Source: Vagococcus fluvialis bH819 (GTDB lineage Bacteria > Bacillota > Bacilli > Lactobacillales > Vagococcaceae). From it: a stretch of DNA of 64,000 nucleotides. The notes below the pieces were generated by a model, which worked only from the letters and a program-made list of their open reading frames with translations, ran no database searches and was not told where the DNA came from. This document shows positions 36,789-47,607 of the stretch, piece by piece. The position numbers and the translations under genes were made by a program. Every line of letters begins with the position of its first letter. The first letter of the stretch is position 1. The DNA lies in the NCBI RefSeq assembly GCF_900163795.1, contig NZ_FWFD01000015.1, forward strand, positions 575,382 through 639,381, in the 5' to 3' direction.

Positions 36789-37856
36789 ATGTCTGATAAA
36801 GATAGTAAAACAGAAAAAGCCAGCCCCAAGAAGCTCAGAGATGCTAGAAAAAAAGGGGAACTAGTTAAGAGTCCTGATCTTGTATCAGCAACCTCTTTTC
36901 TAATATTTTCCATCTTTTTTGTACCTCTCTGGGAATATGTTATAAGACAATGTTCGGGATTAATTAAAAGTTATTACACTAATTTATATGGCTATGAAAA
37001 TTTAGAAAATAATCTTAGTGCTATCGGCTTTCAAAATATAATGAAATTTTTCGTGATCGTTGCACCATTTATGGTTATTGCTTTTTTCAGTGCATGGGTT
37101 AGTAATTTATTACAAGTAGGCTTTTTATTTACAACAAAACCTATTAAACCTGATTTCAAAAAACTAAATCCAATTAGCGGATTTAAAAATTTATTTAATA
37201 AGAAAGCATTATTCACACTGCTTAAAAATTTAGGGAAGCTAATTTTAGTTTTTACTATTACTTTGCATGAAATTAAATCAGTTTTAGGCAACTTTTTCAA
37301 TGCAGGTTCTGTTGGAATACATGCCTTACCATTTTTTATTTTAAATTTTTTAAAAAAACTAAGTTTCAAGTTAGCAATTATTCTCTTTCTATTAGGTGTA
37401 CTTGATTACGTAGTTCAATGGTTGTCTTTTAGAAAGAAAATGAAAATGTCTAAACAAGAAGTGAAAGATGAGTACAAACAACAAGAAGGGGATCAACTCA
37501 TAAAATCCAAACGAAAAAGTATGTATATGGAACTGATTTCTGGAATGATGGGGCAAGTAAAAGATTCAACAGTCGTCATAACCAACCCAACACACTTAGC
37601 GATAGCCATACAATATGATAAAGAAAATAATGGTGTTCCAATTGTTGTGGCTAAAGGTGCAGAGTTAATAGCAAAAAAAATAAGGGAAGAAGCAACACTT
37701 AATAATGTACCAATCTTAGAAAATAAACCTGTAGCACGTTCGCTATATAAATCAACAGAAATAGGGCAACCAATTCCTGTTGATATGTATGAAACAATAG
37801 CTGAAATTTTAGCTTTTGTTTATAAAATGAATGAAGAAAATAAATATAAAATATAA
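36789..37856 (+). CDS. flhB: Flagellar export specificity switch FlhB
   Basis: Membrane protein whose cytoplasmic domain self-cleaves and switches export from hook to filament substrates. 355 residues: N-terminal KTEKASPKKLRDARKKGE, four helices, and the autocleavage motif N266-P-T-H (VVITNPTHLAIAIQY) intact. Follows fliR by 4 bp and is followed by flhA, as in B. subtilis. Confidence 0.96.
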   Translation: MSDKDSKTEKASPKKLRDARKKGELVKSPDLVSATSFLIFSIFFVPLWEYVIRQCSGLIKSYYTNLYGYENLENNLSAIGFQNIMKFFVIVAPFMVIAFFSAWVSNLLQVGFLFTTKPIKPDFKKLNPISGFKNLFNKKALFTLLKNLGKLILVFTITLHEIKSVLGNFFNAGSVGIHALPFFILNFLKKLSFKLAIILFLLGVLDYVVQWLSFRKKMKMSKQEVKDEYKQQEGDQLIKSKRKSMYMELISGMMGQVKDSTVVITNPTHLAIAIQYDKENNGVPIVVAKGAELIAKKIREEATLNNVPILENKPVARSLYKSTEIGQPIPVDMYETIAEILAFVYKMNEENKYKI

Positions 37857-37898
37857 TATTTAGATTTAAAAGGTAGATTATGGAGGCAATGAAAAAAT

Positions 37899-39971
37899 TT
37901 GGGGTCAAAAATAAACTTAAAAAATAAAAACTATTCTGATGTTATTATCTCCTTTGTCGTTGTAGCTGTCATTGGATTGATTATTATTCCCTTACCAAGT
38001 TCTATATTGGATTTCTTAATTATTGTTAACATAACAGTCGGAATTAACATATTATTAATCACATTATTCACAAAAAGTGTTTTAGAGTTTACAACATTCC
38101 CGACATTATTGTTAATAACAACGATGTTTAGATTAGGATTAAATATTGCGTCCACACGATTAGTGTTAACCAAGGGAAATGCAGGAAAAGTTATTGATGC
38201 GTTTGCTGATGTAGTAGCTGGAAATAATTATATCGTTGGAGCTGTTATTTTTGTAATTATTACTATCGTACAAATAGTTGTTGTTACAAATGGAGCAGGG
38301 CGAGTTTCCGAAGTTTCAGCGCGGTTCACATTAGATGCAATGCCAGGTAAACAGATGGCAATTGATGCTGATTTAAATTCCGGATTAATTACTGAAGACG
38401 TAGCAAAACAAAGAAGGAGCGACCTTCAACGAGAAGCTAGCTTTTACGGAGCGATGGATGGAGCTAGTAAATTTGTGAAAGGTGATGCCATTGCTGGTAT
38501 TATCATAACGTTAATTAATTTATTAGGAGGTATTCTGATATTTTCTGTAGGACAAGGAATGGAAGTTACTGAAGCATTAAGTAAATTCGGAAAATTATCA
38601 ATTGGGGATGGACTGGTCAGTCAAATTCCATCATTATTGATTTCAATTTCATCAGGTATTATTGTCACAAGGTCTAATAATGATAGTACATTCGGAACAT
38701 CAATAAAAAAAGATTTCTTTCCTAATCCTCTGATAGCTGGGATAGTTTCGTGTGTACTACTAGTGATAGCGTTAGTACCCGGATTTCCAAAAATTCCTTT
38801 TATTATTATGTCAGCTGGATTTGGTTTTATAGCATTTAAAAAATATCAGAGTATAGACCAAGAAGAGCAAAAAATAGCAGAACAAAAACAAGAATTACTA
38901 TTGTTGCAAAAAGAACAAGAATTAGATGAAGATGATACAGTTTCTTCGTTCCAAGTAGAACCGATTTCTGTCGAAATTGGTTACACGTTGATTCCGATGA
39001 CTGACGATAGTATAGATAATTCTCTTATGCGCCAAATTGTCAATATTCGAAAGCAGTGTGCACATGAATTGGGAGTCTTGTTAACTCCGATTAGAATTCG
39101 CGATAATCTACAACTTGGTCCTAATGATTATTGTATTAAGATAAAAGGCAATGAAGTTGCAAGGGGAATTATCTATCCTAACAAGTTAATGGTAATCAAT
39201 CCTGAAAATGAACAATTAAACTTAGAAGGTATAGATGCTAAAGAGCCAGCGTTTGGCCTAGATGCATTATGGATTGAAGAAACAGATAGAGATACTGCAG
39301 ACATACACGGTGCTACTATTGTAGAACCTGTGACTGTTATAGCTACTCATTTAAAAGAAGTTATTTATAGTAATACAGCAGAACTTTTGGGGAGACAAGA
39401 AGTAAAACATTTACTTGAAGGGATTAAAGATAAGTACAATGTAGTTATAGACGAACTGATACCTGATATTATGCGGTTAGGTGAAGTTCAAAAGGTTCTA
39501 CAAAACTTACTTAAAGAACAAATACCTATAAATGATTTAGTTACAATACTTGAAACATTAGCGGATTTTGGCATGGTAACAAAAGATGTTGAAGTTCTGA
39601 CTGAACATGTTAGACAGTCTTTAAAACGGACGATTGTTAAACAGTATTTAGGTGAGGATAATATTTTGAGGGTCGTAACTATTCATCCAGAAGTTGAAGA
39701 AATGATTTCAACAAATACTCAAAAAACAACTTCTGGTTCAATACCAGTTTTAAAACCAGAAATAATAACACAACTATTCGATTCTATAAATAGAACACAT
39801 CAAAAATTAACGGCTGAAAATGTTCAGCATGTGATCTTAGCCTCGCCAACAACAAGACTAACCTTAAAAAAATTAATCTCTTATAATTTTCCAGGACTCG
39901 CTGTACTTTCCTTAAATGAAGTTCCGAATGAAGTTGAAATTGAAACGTTAGGAATGATCTCACTTAAATGA
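37899..39971 (+). CDS. flhA: Flagellar export gate protein FlhA
   Basis: Nonameric export-gate protein that docks chaperone-substrate complexes. 690 residues: eight helices in the first 320, the conserved cytoplasmic loop with GRVSEVSARFTLDAMPGKQM (about 130-150) and RREASFYGAMDGA-like text, then the large cytoplasmic domain. The frame has only a TTG at 37899, 12 bases after GGAGG, as a usable start; the better-placed ATG codons at 37880 and 37890 open a different frame that stops after 15 codons. The true start is therefore uncertain. Confidence 0.92.
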   Translation: MGSKINLKNKNYSDVIISFVVVAVIGLIIIPLPSSILDFLIIVNITVGINILLITLFTKSVLEFTTFPTLLLITTMFRLGLNIASTRLVLTKGNAGKVIDAFADVVAGNNYIVGAVIFVIITIVQIVVVTNGAGRVSEVSARFTLDAMPGKQMAIDADLNSGLITEDVAKQRRSDLQREASFYGAMDGASKFVKGDAIAGIIITLINLLGGILIFSVGQGMEVTEALSKFGKLSIGDGLVSQIPSLLISISSGIIVTRSNNDSTFGTSIKKDFFPNPLIAGIVSCVLLVIALVPGFPKIPFIIMSAGFGFIAFKKYQSIDQEEQKIAEQKQELLLLQKEQELDEDDTVSSFQVEPISVEIGYTLIPMTDDSIDNSLMRQIVNIRKQCAHELGVLLTPIRIRDNLQLGPNDYCIKIKGNEVARGIIYPNKLMVINPENEQLNLEGIDAKEPAFGLDALWIEETDRDTADIHGATIVEPVTVIATHLKEVIYSNTAELLGRQEVKHLLEGIKDKYNVVIDELIPDIMRLGEVQKVLQNLLKEQIPINDLVTILETLADFGMVTKDVEVLTEHVRQSLKRTIVKQYLGEDNILRVVTIHPEVEEMISTNTQKTTSGSIPVLKPEIITQLFDSINRTHQKLTAENVQHVILASPTTRLTLKKLISYNFPGLAVLSLNEVPNEVEIETLGMISLK

Positions 39972-40021
39972 CAATAAAGTCATAAAAAATTACACAGCTA
40001 TAAGAGAGGAGGTAAATTGTT

Positions 40022-40732
40022 ATGTACGAAGTTGATTATGAAGCTGAAATAGTAAAACATTTACCATTTGTTAGACGTGTAGTTAATAGAATTGATATAA
40101 AATCAGCAGAATATGATAAAGATGATTTATTTAACATTGGTGTGATTGGTTTAATGGATGCTTTAAAAAAATTTGATGTCAATAAAAAGGTTTCTTTTGA
40201 AAGTTACGCATACATACGCATTAGAGGTGCCGTAATTGATGAAATTAGAAAAACATCTAGAGTATCTCGATCTCGGATGGGACATTTAGATAGCTTTTAT
40301 AAAGCGAAAGAAAAAATTGAACGTGAAAAAATGACAACGGCTACAGATAAAGAAATTTGTGAAGAATTAAATATAAATACCAAACAATTATCCAAAATCC
40401 ACGAAACAATTCATTATTTAGCTAATATTTCATTAGATGATACTATTTTTACAATACAAGGTGAAACATTAGAATTAAAGGATATGATTGAAGACACTGA
40501 TTCAATACCAATAGACAAAATGATGATAGATGATGAGAAAAAGCAAGCATTAAGAAAAGCTGTTGCGTTGCTGAAAGAACGAGAACAAATTATTCTAAAT
40601 CTTTATTATACAGAAGAATTAACACTTAAAGAAATTGCTGAAATACTTGAAATATCAGTTCCAAGAGTTTCTCAATTACACGGTAAAACATTGATAAAAC
40701 TAAAAAAAATAGTTGAGGATGAATTAATATGA
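40022..40732 (+). CDS. fliA: Flagellar sigma factor sigma-28 (FliA/SigD)
   Basis: RNA polymerase sigma factor for late flagellar, motor and chemotaxis genes. 236 residues with region 2 (DDLFNIGVIGLMDALKKFD, SYAYIRIRGAVIDEIRK), region 3 (ATDKEICEELNI) and region 4 (LKEIAEILEISVPRVSQLHG helix-turn-helix). SD GAGGAGG lies upstream. It sits in the middle of the operon, as sigD sits late in the B. subtilis fla/che operon, and its expected anti-sigma factor flgM is 15 kb downstream. Confidence 0.95.
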   Translation: MYEVDYEAEIVKHLPFVRRVVNRIDIKSAEYDKDDLFNIGVIGLMDALKKFDVNKKVSFESYAYIRIRGAVIDEIRKTSRVSRSRMGHLDSFYKAKEKIEREKMTTATDKEICEELNINTKQLSKIHETIHYLANISLDDTIFTIQGETLELKDMIEDTDSIPIDKMMIDDEKKQALRKAVALLKEREQIILNLYYTEELTLKEIAEILEISVPRVSQLHGKTLIKLKKIVEDELI

Positions 40733-41436
40733 TACGAAGTATGTATACTTTACAAAGAAATTTAAGTGTTCTACAAACAAAACAAGAAAATACAAGTTCA
40801 AATGTAGCTAATGTTAATACCTATGGATATAAAAGTCAGCAAACAATCCAGAAAACAGATGAAGAACAAAATTTACATAATTTTACAGGTGGTCCAGGAT
40901 TAAATAAACGAAAAGAACTTGGTTCATTTGTTTTTGGAAATAAAGTGGACGAAATATTTAAAGATATGAGTAGTGGCTCTTTTAAACAAACTAATAAGCA
41001 ATCTGATTTTGCTGTACTAGGTGAGGGTTATTTTAATGTTCAATTACCTAATGGACAAACTGGTTACACTAAGAATGGTCACTTCCAAGTGAATCAACAA
41101 AATCAGCTTATTACTCAAGATGGGAATATTGTTCTATCACAAAACCGAGCGCCTATTGACGTTAGAAATGATCAGCCAAATTTTCAATTAACCAAGTTTA
41201 ATGATCAAGCTGATTTAGTTGCTCAAGGAGAATCACTTTTTACTGCTGAAAATCCAGGAATTGAAGATAGAACGAGCCAAGTTCGGAGCAGTATGTTAGA
41301 GGGATCTAATGTGAATATGGTAAATGAAATGACAACACTAATGGATACTGCTCGTCAGTTTGAAATAAATCAAAAGGCGTTACACACATCTGATGAGACG
41401 CTACGTAAATTGACAAATGAAATAGGTCGAGCTTAG
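40729..41436 (+). CDS. flgF: Flagellar rod protein FlgF (FlhO-like)
   Basis: Distal rod component. 235 residues with the axial N-terminus (SNVANVNTYGYKSQQT), the core FAVLGEGYFNVQLPNGQTGY, and the C-terminal SNVNMVNEMTTLMDTARQFE end. Two such rod genes in tandem, as flhO-flhP in B. subtilis; the first is assigned FlgF by order and shorter core. Overlaps the fliA stop by 4 bp. Confidence 0.82.
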   Translation: MIRSMYTLQRNLSVLQTKQENTSSNVANVNTYGYKSQQTIQKTDEEQNLHNFTGGPGLNKRKELGSFVFGNKVDEIFKDMSSGSFKQTNKQSDFAVLGEGYFNVQLPNGQTGYTKNGHFQVNQQNQLITQDGNIVLSQNRAPIDVRNDQPNFQLTKFNDQADLVAQGESLFTAENPGIEDRTSQVRSSMLEGSNVNMVNEMTTLMDTARQFEINQKALHTSDETLRKLTNEIGRA

Positions 41437-41452
41437 AAAGGAGTTTTTAATA

Positions 41453-42190
41453 TTGAATCCAAGTTTAGCAGTAAGTAAAAGTGGTATAAACGGTTTACAA
41501 ACAAATTTAGATATTATTTCAAATAATATTGCGAATTCCAATACAGTTGGATTTAAAGAGAAGGATGCTAATTTTCATGAATTATTGAGAGAAGATACTT
41601 CTTCTAGAGGAAATATTCTGATGAATGGTATATCTCGTGGAACTAGAACTGAACAAGGACAATTAAATTTAACTCAAGGAGGAATTATCCCAGGAACAAA
41701 TGACTTTGATCTTGCTCTTATGGGAGAAGGATTTTTCGGTGTAAGAACTGCAAACAATGAATTATCTTACACCCGAGATGGATCATTTAGATTTGATGCT
41801 CAAGGGACACTTAGAACAAGTGATGGAAATAGAGTTGAAATAAATTACTTTTTACCAAAGAATGATTGGCCTAATGGAAATCCGACAGTAAGTGAAAAGG
41901 GACAGATCACTATTGGGAATCAAGTTGTTGGAGAAATCCCTGTTTTTGAAAGTAACCAATATGAACAATTTTTAGAAATAGGGGACAATTTATTTCAATT
42001 ACCAGGTAATCAGAATTTACCAAGAATACAAAATCCAAATGTAAAACAACATTATTTAGAAGCATCCAATGTTGATTTAGCCGGACAAATGACAGATATG
42101 ATTGTTACTCAACGAGCATATTCTATGAATACCAAAGTTGCACAATCAACTGATGATATGATGCAGATAATTAACAACTTTAAACAATAA
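41453..42190 (+). CDS. flgG: Flagellar distal rod protein FlgG (FlhP-like)
   Basis: Distal rod component, 245 residues. Features: SNNIANSNTVGFKEKDANF, DFDLALMGEGFFGV, YTRDGSFRFDAQG and the C-terminal SNVDLAGQMTDMIVTQRAYSMN signature of rod/hook proteins. Starts with TTG behind AAAGGAG. The pair flgF-flgG lies between fliA and an FtsE-like gene. Confidence 0.85.
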   Translation: MNPSLAVSKSGINGLQTNLDIISNNIANSNTVGFKEKDANFHELLREDTSSRGNILMNGISRGTRTEQGQLNLTQGGIIPGTNDFDLALMGEGFFGVRTANNELSYTRDGSFRFDAQGTLRTSDGNRVEINYFLPKNDWPNGNPTVSEKGQITIGNQVVGEIPVFESNQYEQFLEIGDNLFQLPGNQNLPRIQNPNVKQHYLEASNVDLAGQMTDMIVTQRAYSMNTKVAQSTDDMMQIINNFKQ

Positions 42191-42204
42191 AGGAAAGATA
42201 TGAC

Positions 42205-42915
42205 ATGATCAGGTTAGTAAATGTTTTTAAAAAATATACTGAAAACTCTATAGCATTAAGAAATATAACTTTAGACATAGAACAGGGAGAATTTATCTAT
42301 CTTGTTGGTCCAAGTGGAGCAGGCAAGTCAACCTTAATAAAATTAATGACTTGTGAAGAGCGTTTATCACATGGACTTTTAAATGTTGGAAATGTAGATT
42401 TATGTCGGTTACCAAATCAAAAAATACCTGAATTTAGAAGACAAATCGGTATAATACCGCAAGATATAGTTCTTTTAGAATCTTTAACAGTGTACAAAAA
42501 CTTAGTGTATGTTCTCCATGCAATTGGAGAACATCGAAAAAATATAAAGAAAAAAGTGACCGTTGCTTTAGAAGAAGTGGGTATGTTGGATTATAAAGAT
42601 TACTATCCTGATGAATTGTCAATTGGTCAGAAACAAAAAATAGCGATTGCCAGAGCCATTTTAAATCAACCAAAAATATTATTGGCAGATGAACCAACAG
42701 GGAATTTGGATAACAAATCAGCGATAGATGTTATGAAAATACTTTATCAACTTAATCAAAAAGGAACGACAATTTTAATGGCAACACATAATTCAACAAT
42801 TGTAAATACAATTAGATATCGTGTATTAGAAATAAAAAAAGGAATGATTGTCAGAGATCAAAAAGAAGGTTCTTATGGACTAAAAAGTGATTATAAAGAT
42901 ATTTTTGTAATTTAA
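42205..42915 (+). CDS. FtsE-like ABC ATPase in the flagellar operon
   Basis: A 236-residue ABC ATPase closest in layout to FtsE, the ATPase that with FtsX activates peptidoglycan hydrolases at the division site. Walker A GPSGAGKS (35-42), Q-loop IIPQD (83-87), signature LSIGQ (138-142, against the usual LSGGE/Q), Walker B ILLADE (158-163) with PTGNLD, switch His195 (MATHN), and the FtsE-like ending RDQKEGSYG. No FtsX-like permease is next to it or anywhere in the window. It follows flgG by 14 bp and precedes the chemoreceptors, so it is co-transcribed with the flagellar genes. A role in wall opening around the rod, or in secretion, is inference. Confidence 0.85.
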   Translation: MIRLVNVFKKYTENSIALRNITLDIEQGEFIYLVGPSGAGKSTLIKLMTCEERLSHGLLNVGNVDLCRLPNQKIPEFRRQIGIIPQDIVLLESLTVYKNLVYVLHAIGEHRKNIKKKVTVALEEVGMLDYKDYYPDELSIGQKQKIAIARAILNQPKILLADEPTGNLDNKSAIDVMKILYQLNQKGTTILMATHNSTIVNTIRYRVLEIKKGMIVRDQKEGSYGLKSDYKDIFVI

Positions 42916-42936
42916 AAAACATAAATGGAGGATTTT

Positions 42937-44997
42937 ATGAATAAAAAAGAAACGAAAAAGGGAAAGTCGCTAGGTAAAGTCATTATTAGCGTTATTTTAT
43001 TTATGGGTATAATACCCGTTATTATTGTATTACTATTAAATACAACTTTAGTAACTAAATTAGTTATCCATAGAGTGGCAATTGAAGAAAAGAATAGCAC
43101 AGAACGTGTTATTCAGAGAATGGACACAATTCAGCATAATGTAGAAAGTTCGATTGAAACAATAAAAGAAGATGGTAGCTTACAAAAATTAAATAAAAAT
43201 AATGAGAGTAGAGAAAACATACGGCATACGTTGAAACTTGTAAATGGATCGGATGAAAATACAGAAAATGTTTTTTATCAACCGATTGATCAGGATAGCA
43301 TTTCAGCTTTAGGTAGTCAAAAAGATGCAAAAGCTGGCGAAAGAACAGATCGTGAGTGGTATAAAAAGGCGTTAGAAAAACCTGGTAAAACTATTTGGAC
43401 AAACCCTTATACATCATCAGCTACAGGCGATGTTTCAGTTACTGCGGCAACAACAATAGCTAATGAAAATGGTACTCAAGGGATTATTGGCGTAGATATA
43501 AATTTAGCTGAAGTTGGTAAAATGGTAAAAGAAGCCAAATTAGGTGTGACAGGAAGTATGATGCTGACAACTAAAGATGGACAGGTGTTGGTGTCTGGTA
43601 GTCCTGAGTTTAAAAATAAAAATATTTCAGAAAAAGTATTCTTCAAAAATAAACCAGAAAAATCTGGATATGTAGGTAGTGGAACTGATAAAGTTTATGT
43701 CGGAAAAACAAAAACAGGTTTACTTCTATTTTCAGGTGTTTCTGATAAAGAATTAGACCAAGAGCGTAGTTCACTATTCAAAATTTCAGGTGTAGTTGTT
43801 TTAATTTGGGGATTAATAGCAGTTATTATAGCTGTTTTAATTTCTAAACGTGTCATTAGGATAGCCAATATGATTGTTCATTCTTTTGAAAAAGCAGCTA
43901 ATGGAGATTTGACTGCTAAAATAACTAACACTAAGGGATTTGAAAAAGAAACGGTTAATATTCCAATACTTAGTCGATTATTAGGTGATGGTTCTATTCA
44001 TGAAAATGGTAACGAAATTTCTCAAATTATCATAGCTTATAACAATATGTTGACTGGATTTGCAGGATTAGTTAATGGAATCCAAAAAGAAAGTAATGAG
44101 ATAGCTGATATGACGGTTTCCCTATCAGAAATTTCTAAACAAACAAATTCAGCAACAGAAGAAGTATCAGAAACAATCACAGGCATCGCACAAGCAACGA
44201 GTTCACAAGCAATGGATGCTGAAAAAACTGTAAATGAAATGAACGATTTAGGAAATGTTATTGATTCTATTCAAAAATCATCATCAGATATGAACAAAGT
44301 TACAGAAAATGCAACGAAAGTTAATGAAAAAAATTCTGATTTAATGCAGAATGTTTTTGATAATTGGGAAAGTGAACGCTATAAATTAGGTGAATTAGTA
44401 ACCAATATAGGTGGTATGAATTCAGATATTCAAAACATTAACAAAATAATTCAAGTCATTACAGATATCTCATCACAAACCAATTTACTTGCCTTAAATG
44501 CATCGATTGAAGCAGCGAGAGCTGGAGAAGCTGGAAAAGGTTTTGCTGTAGTAGCAGAAGAGGTTAGAAAATTAGCAGAACAAAGCGCTAAATCAACCAA
44601 AGATATAGAAATTATAATTGAAGCAATTCAAAATAAATCTAACGGCATGGTAACTCAAGTAAAAGATTCATATGAAGGTGGAGAAAAGCAAACAGAAGTT
44701 ATTAATCAAGCGATAGAATCAACACATGAAGTAGTTGATCAGTTTGAAATATTAATTAAAGAAATAGAGCTGGTGGATCAATTGAGTAAAGAAGCAACAA
44801 ATCAAAAAGACTCAGTATTATTTGCAGTTGAAAATATTTCAGCCTCAACAGAAGAAAATTCAGCAGGCACAGAAGAAGTCTCAGCAAATGCAGAAGAAAT
44901 ATTGGCAACGATGCAAGAATTTACAAGTAATATTGAATCTTTAGAGCAAATTTCAGAAATATTGAAAAGGCAAGCAAATGGTTTTATCTTGAAATAA
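42937..44997 (+). CDS. Methyl-accepting chemotaxis protein 1
   Basis: Transmembrane chemoreceptor, 686 residues from the ATG at 42937 (TGGAGGA 4-5 bases upstream; an ATG at 42925 overlaps the SD). Helix 1 at about 14-36; extracytoplasmic double-Cache-type sensor (about 40-285, with DREWYKKAL and [12 protein letters not shown], the usual small-molecule-sensor strands); helix 2 (about 285-307); HAMP; then the signalling hairpin with [21 protein letters not shown]. Ligand unknown. Forms a tandem pair with the next gene. Confidence 0.92.
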   Translation: MNKKETKKGKSLGKVIISVILFMGIIPVIIVLLLNTTLVTKLVIHRVAIEEKNSTERVIQRMDTIQHNVESSIETIKEDGSLQKLNKNNESRENIRHTLKLVNGSDENTENVFYQPIDQDSISALGSQKDAKAGERTDREWYKKALEKPGKTIWTNPYTSSATGDVSVTAATTIANENGTQGIIGVDINLAEVGKMVKEAKLGVTGSMMLTTKDGQVLVSGSPEFKNKNISEKVFFKNKPEKSGYVGSGTDKVYVGKTKTGLLLFSGVSDKELDQERSSLFKISGVVVLIWGLIAVIIAVLISKRVIRIANMIVHSFEKAANGDLTAKITNTKGFEKETVNIPILSRLLGDGSIHENGNEISQIIIAYNNMLTGFAGLVNGIQKESNEIADMTVSLSEISKQTNSATEEVSETITGIAQATSSQAMDAEKTVNEMNDLGNVIDSIQKSSSDMNKVTENATKVNEKNSDLMQNVFDNWESERYKLGELVTNIGGMNSDIQNINKIIQVITDISSQTNLLALNASIEAARAGEAGKGFAVVAEEVRKLAEQSAKSTKDIEIIIEAIQNKSNGMVTQVKDSYEGGEKQTEVINQAIESTHEVVDQFEILIKEIELVDQLSKEATNQKDSVLFAVENISASTEENSAGTEEVSANAEEILATMQEFTSNIESLEQISEILKRQANGFILK

Positions 44998-45031
44998 GGA
45001 GTGACTATAAAATCTAAAAGGATTTGTTAAT

Positions 45032-47071
45032 ATGAAAAAACCAAAAACAAAATCAGTCAAAAATAAGATAATAGGATTTATCTTATTTTTGACCATTGTA
45101 CCTGTGATTACTGTGTTACTAATTAATATGAAGGTAATGCAAGAGACTTTACAACATCGACTGGAAATAGAATCACATGAAAAAATAGATAGTGTTCAAA
45201 GACAAGCCAATTCTGCACAAAATATTGCTAAAAATGACATGGAAATACTTAAAAATCATGAAGTTTTTAAAGGAGATTTGAATACATCAAAAAAACAACA
45301 AGAAATAAAAAAAATCATGAAATTTTTATATGATTCTTCTGATAACTATGAAGATGTTTATTTTGCTCCAACTGGAAAAGAACTTGTTAGCGTTGTTGAT
45401 TTTAAAATGACAGTAGAGCAGTATAAGGAACGTGATTGGTATACTTCAGCAATGTCTGACACACAAACAATACATATGTCAAAACCTATTAAGGATTTAA
45501 ACACTGGAGAAATTATTAATACAGTCTCGACTACTCTCGTTGAAAATAATCAAGTAAAAGGTATTCTTGCAATTGATGTAAAAATGAACGAAGCGGTAAA
45601 TATTGTGAATTCTACTCCAATTGGTATTTATGGTGGAATGAAATTAGTAACACTTGATGGTGAAGTATTGGCGTCAAATGATAAAAATGAAATTGGTAAA
45701 AGTGTTCAAGAAAATGTTGGATTTAAAAAAATGACAGAACAAAAGGGCATGGTACATACACCAGCAGGTCGTGATTATTATTTTAAAACTAAAGGTGATC
45801 TATTTATCATTGCAGAAGCAGCTGAAAAAGAATTTCAATCAAAACAAGCTGAAATGCTTAAATTATCTTCAATAATTATCGGTATTTGGGGAATTATAGC
45901 CATTTTTATTGCACTATTTGTTTCTAAACTAATAATACGTTTAGTACAAACGTTAGTATATTACTTTGAAAAAGCTAGCTCTGGTGATTTGAAATCAAAA
46001 ATAACAAATATTCGAGGCGATAATGATAAAAAAGCTAATACATTAGTAACAAAATTATTTGGATCAGGCGAGGTTAAAGAAAATGGTAGCGAAATCAGTC
46101 AAATAGCTAATGCCTACAATGGAATGCTAGATGGTTTTTCAAACCTTGTAAAGAATATTCAAACAGAGAGTAATCAAATAGCAGATATGAGTATTTCTTT
46201 ATCAGAGATTTCTAAGCAAACCAATTCAGCGACTGAAGAAGTTTCTGAGACCATTACAGGAATCGCTCAAGCTACCAGTTCACAGGCAATAGATGCAGAA
46301 AAAACAGTAAGTGAAATGAATGATTTAGGCAATACAATTGAAGTAATTAATCAATCAGCATTAGAAATGAATGACCAAGCTATTACAGCAAGTAAAGATA
46401 ATAAAAGTAATTCTGATTTGATGCATGATGTTCATGAAAATTGGGAAATTGAGAGGGAAAAGCTTAAATTATTAGTTGATGACATGACAGGAATGAACAT
46501 GGATATTCAAAATATCAACAAAATTATTCAAGTTATTACTGACATTTCTACCCAAACCAATTTACTTGCATTAAACGCTTCTATAGAAGCTGCTAGAGCA
46601 GGTGAGGCTGGTAAAGGATTTGCTGTTGTTGCAGAAGAGGTTCGTAAATTAGCAGAGCAAAGTGCTGGTTCGACAAAAGATATTGAATCCATCATTGAAG
46701 CAATTCAAAATAAATCAAATGAGATGGTAACCCAAGTTTCAGCTTCATACGATGGTGGACAAAAACAAACTGAAATAATTAATAATGCCATTGAATCAAC
46801 AGATAAAGTAACTAATCAGTTTGATATTATTATTCAAAATGTTCATAAGATTGATCAGTTGAGCCAAGATATTAAACAGCAGAAAGACGATGTATTATTT
46901 TCAGTTGAAAATATATCCGCATCAACTGAAGAAAATTCAGCAGGCACAGAAGAAGTCTCAGCAAATGCAGAAGAAATATTAGCAACAATGCAAGAGTTTA
47001 CTGCCAATATACAGGACCTTGAAATGATTGCTGAAGGTTTGAAAGAACAGGTCAATAATTTTAAAATTTAA
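45032..47071 (+). CDS. Methyl-accepting chemotaxis protein 2
   Basis: Paralogue of the preceding receptor, 679 residues, same layout: helix 1 (about 12-31), Cache-type sensor (about 35-275, [22 protein letters not shown]), helix 2 (about 278-300), HAMP and signalling hairpin ([20 protein letters not shown]). The sensor domains are clearly diverged while the signalling domains are nearly the same, and a 53-bp block (46928-46980) is identical to 44851-44903 in the neighbour, which suggests recent gene conversion. Confidence 0.92.
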   Translation: MKKPKTKSVKNKIIGFILFLTIVPVITVLLINMKVMQETLQHRLEIESHEKIDSVQRQANSAQNIAKNDMEILKNHEVFKGDLNTSKKQQEIKKIMKFLYDSSDNYEDVYFAPTGKELVSVVDFKMTVEQYKERDWYTSAMSDTQTIHMSKPIKDLNTGEIINTVSTTLVENNQVKGILAIDVKMNEAVNIVNSTPIGIYGGMKLVTLDGEVLASNDKNEIGKSVQENVGFKKMTEQKGMVHTPAGRDYYFKTKGDLFIIAEAAEKEFQSKQAEMLKLSSIIIGIWGIIAIFIALFVSKLIIRLVQTLVYYFEKASSGDLKSKITNIRGDNDKKANTLVTKLFGSGEVKENGSEISQIANAYNGMLDGFSNLVKNIQTESNQIADMSISLSEISKQTNSATEEVSETITGIAQATSSQAIDAEKTVSEMNDLGNTIEVINQSALEMNDQAITASKDNKSNSDLMHDVHENWEIEREKLKLLVDDMTGMNMDIQNINKIIQVITDISTQTNLLALNASIEAARAGEAGKGFAVVAEEVRKLAEQSAGSTKDIESIIEAIQNKSNEMVTQVSASYDGGQKQTEIINNAIESTDKVTNQFDIIIQNVHKIDQLSQDIKQQKDDVLFSVENISASTEENSAGTEEVSANAEEILATMQEFTANIQDLEMIAEGLKEQVNNFKI

Positions 47072-47100
47072 AAAAGTAAAATTGTTTTAATGGAGGAAAA

Positions 47101-47607
47101 ATGATGGAAAAACAAATTGTTTTTTTTAGTCAACGACAAGAACTGAGCCTTCCGATAAAAAAAATTGAAAAAATAATTCAGTGGACTAAACCAATACCAA
47201 TTCCTGAAACATCACTATTTGTTTTAGGAGTTGTAGAGCACAATGCTCATGTCTTACCCATAATAGATTTAAATCAGCGATTATATGGTGAATCTACTGA
47301 ATTAAACGATGATTTAAAAATAATTGTTGTTCAGTGGAAAGATGAATTTCTAGGATTGGTAGTTGAATCAATTAGAGGAATTGTAGATTTTTCCGTTAAT
47401 CAGTTTGAGTTAATGACTAACGATGTAACGTTTGATAAAAATTATATTAAAAGCTTTGTTAAAACAAAAGATGGTATTGTCATTCAATTAGATATTGATG
47501 CGCTTTTTGAAGGTAATATAATGCTAGATAAATTATTGCGTTCGTTAGAAAGTCAAACTGAAGTTATGTCGGATGACAGTAGTGAGATGATGAAAATCAA
47601 TGACTAA
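47101..47607 (+). CDS. cheW: CheW-like chemotaxis coupling protein (first copy)
   Basis: Couples receptors to CheA. 168 residues with one CheW domain: SLPIKKIEKIIQW, VEHNAHVLPIIDLNQRLYG and LGLVVESIRGIVDFS. It carries a C-terminal extension of about 25 residues beyond the domain. The window has a second CheW at 52926; the two are only distantly alike. Directly after the receptor pair and overlapping cheD by 8 bp. Confidence 0.85.
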   Translation: MMEKQIVFFSQRQELSLPIKKIEKIIQWTKPIPIPETSLFVLGVVEHNAHVLPIIDLNQRLYGESTELNDDLKIIVVQWKDEFLGLVVESIRGIVDFSVNQFELMTNDVTFDKNYIKSFVKTKDGIVIQLDIDALFEGNIMLDKLLRSLESQTEVMSDDSSEMMKIND

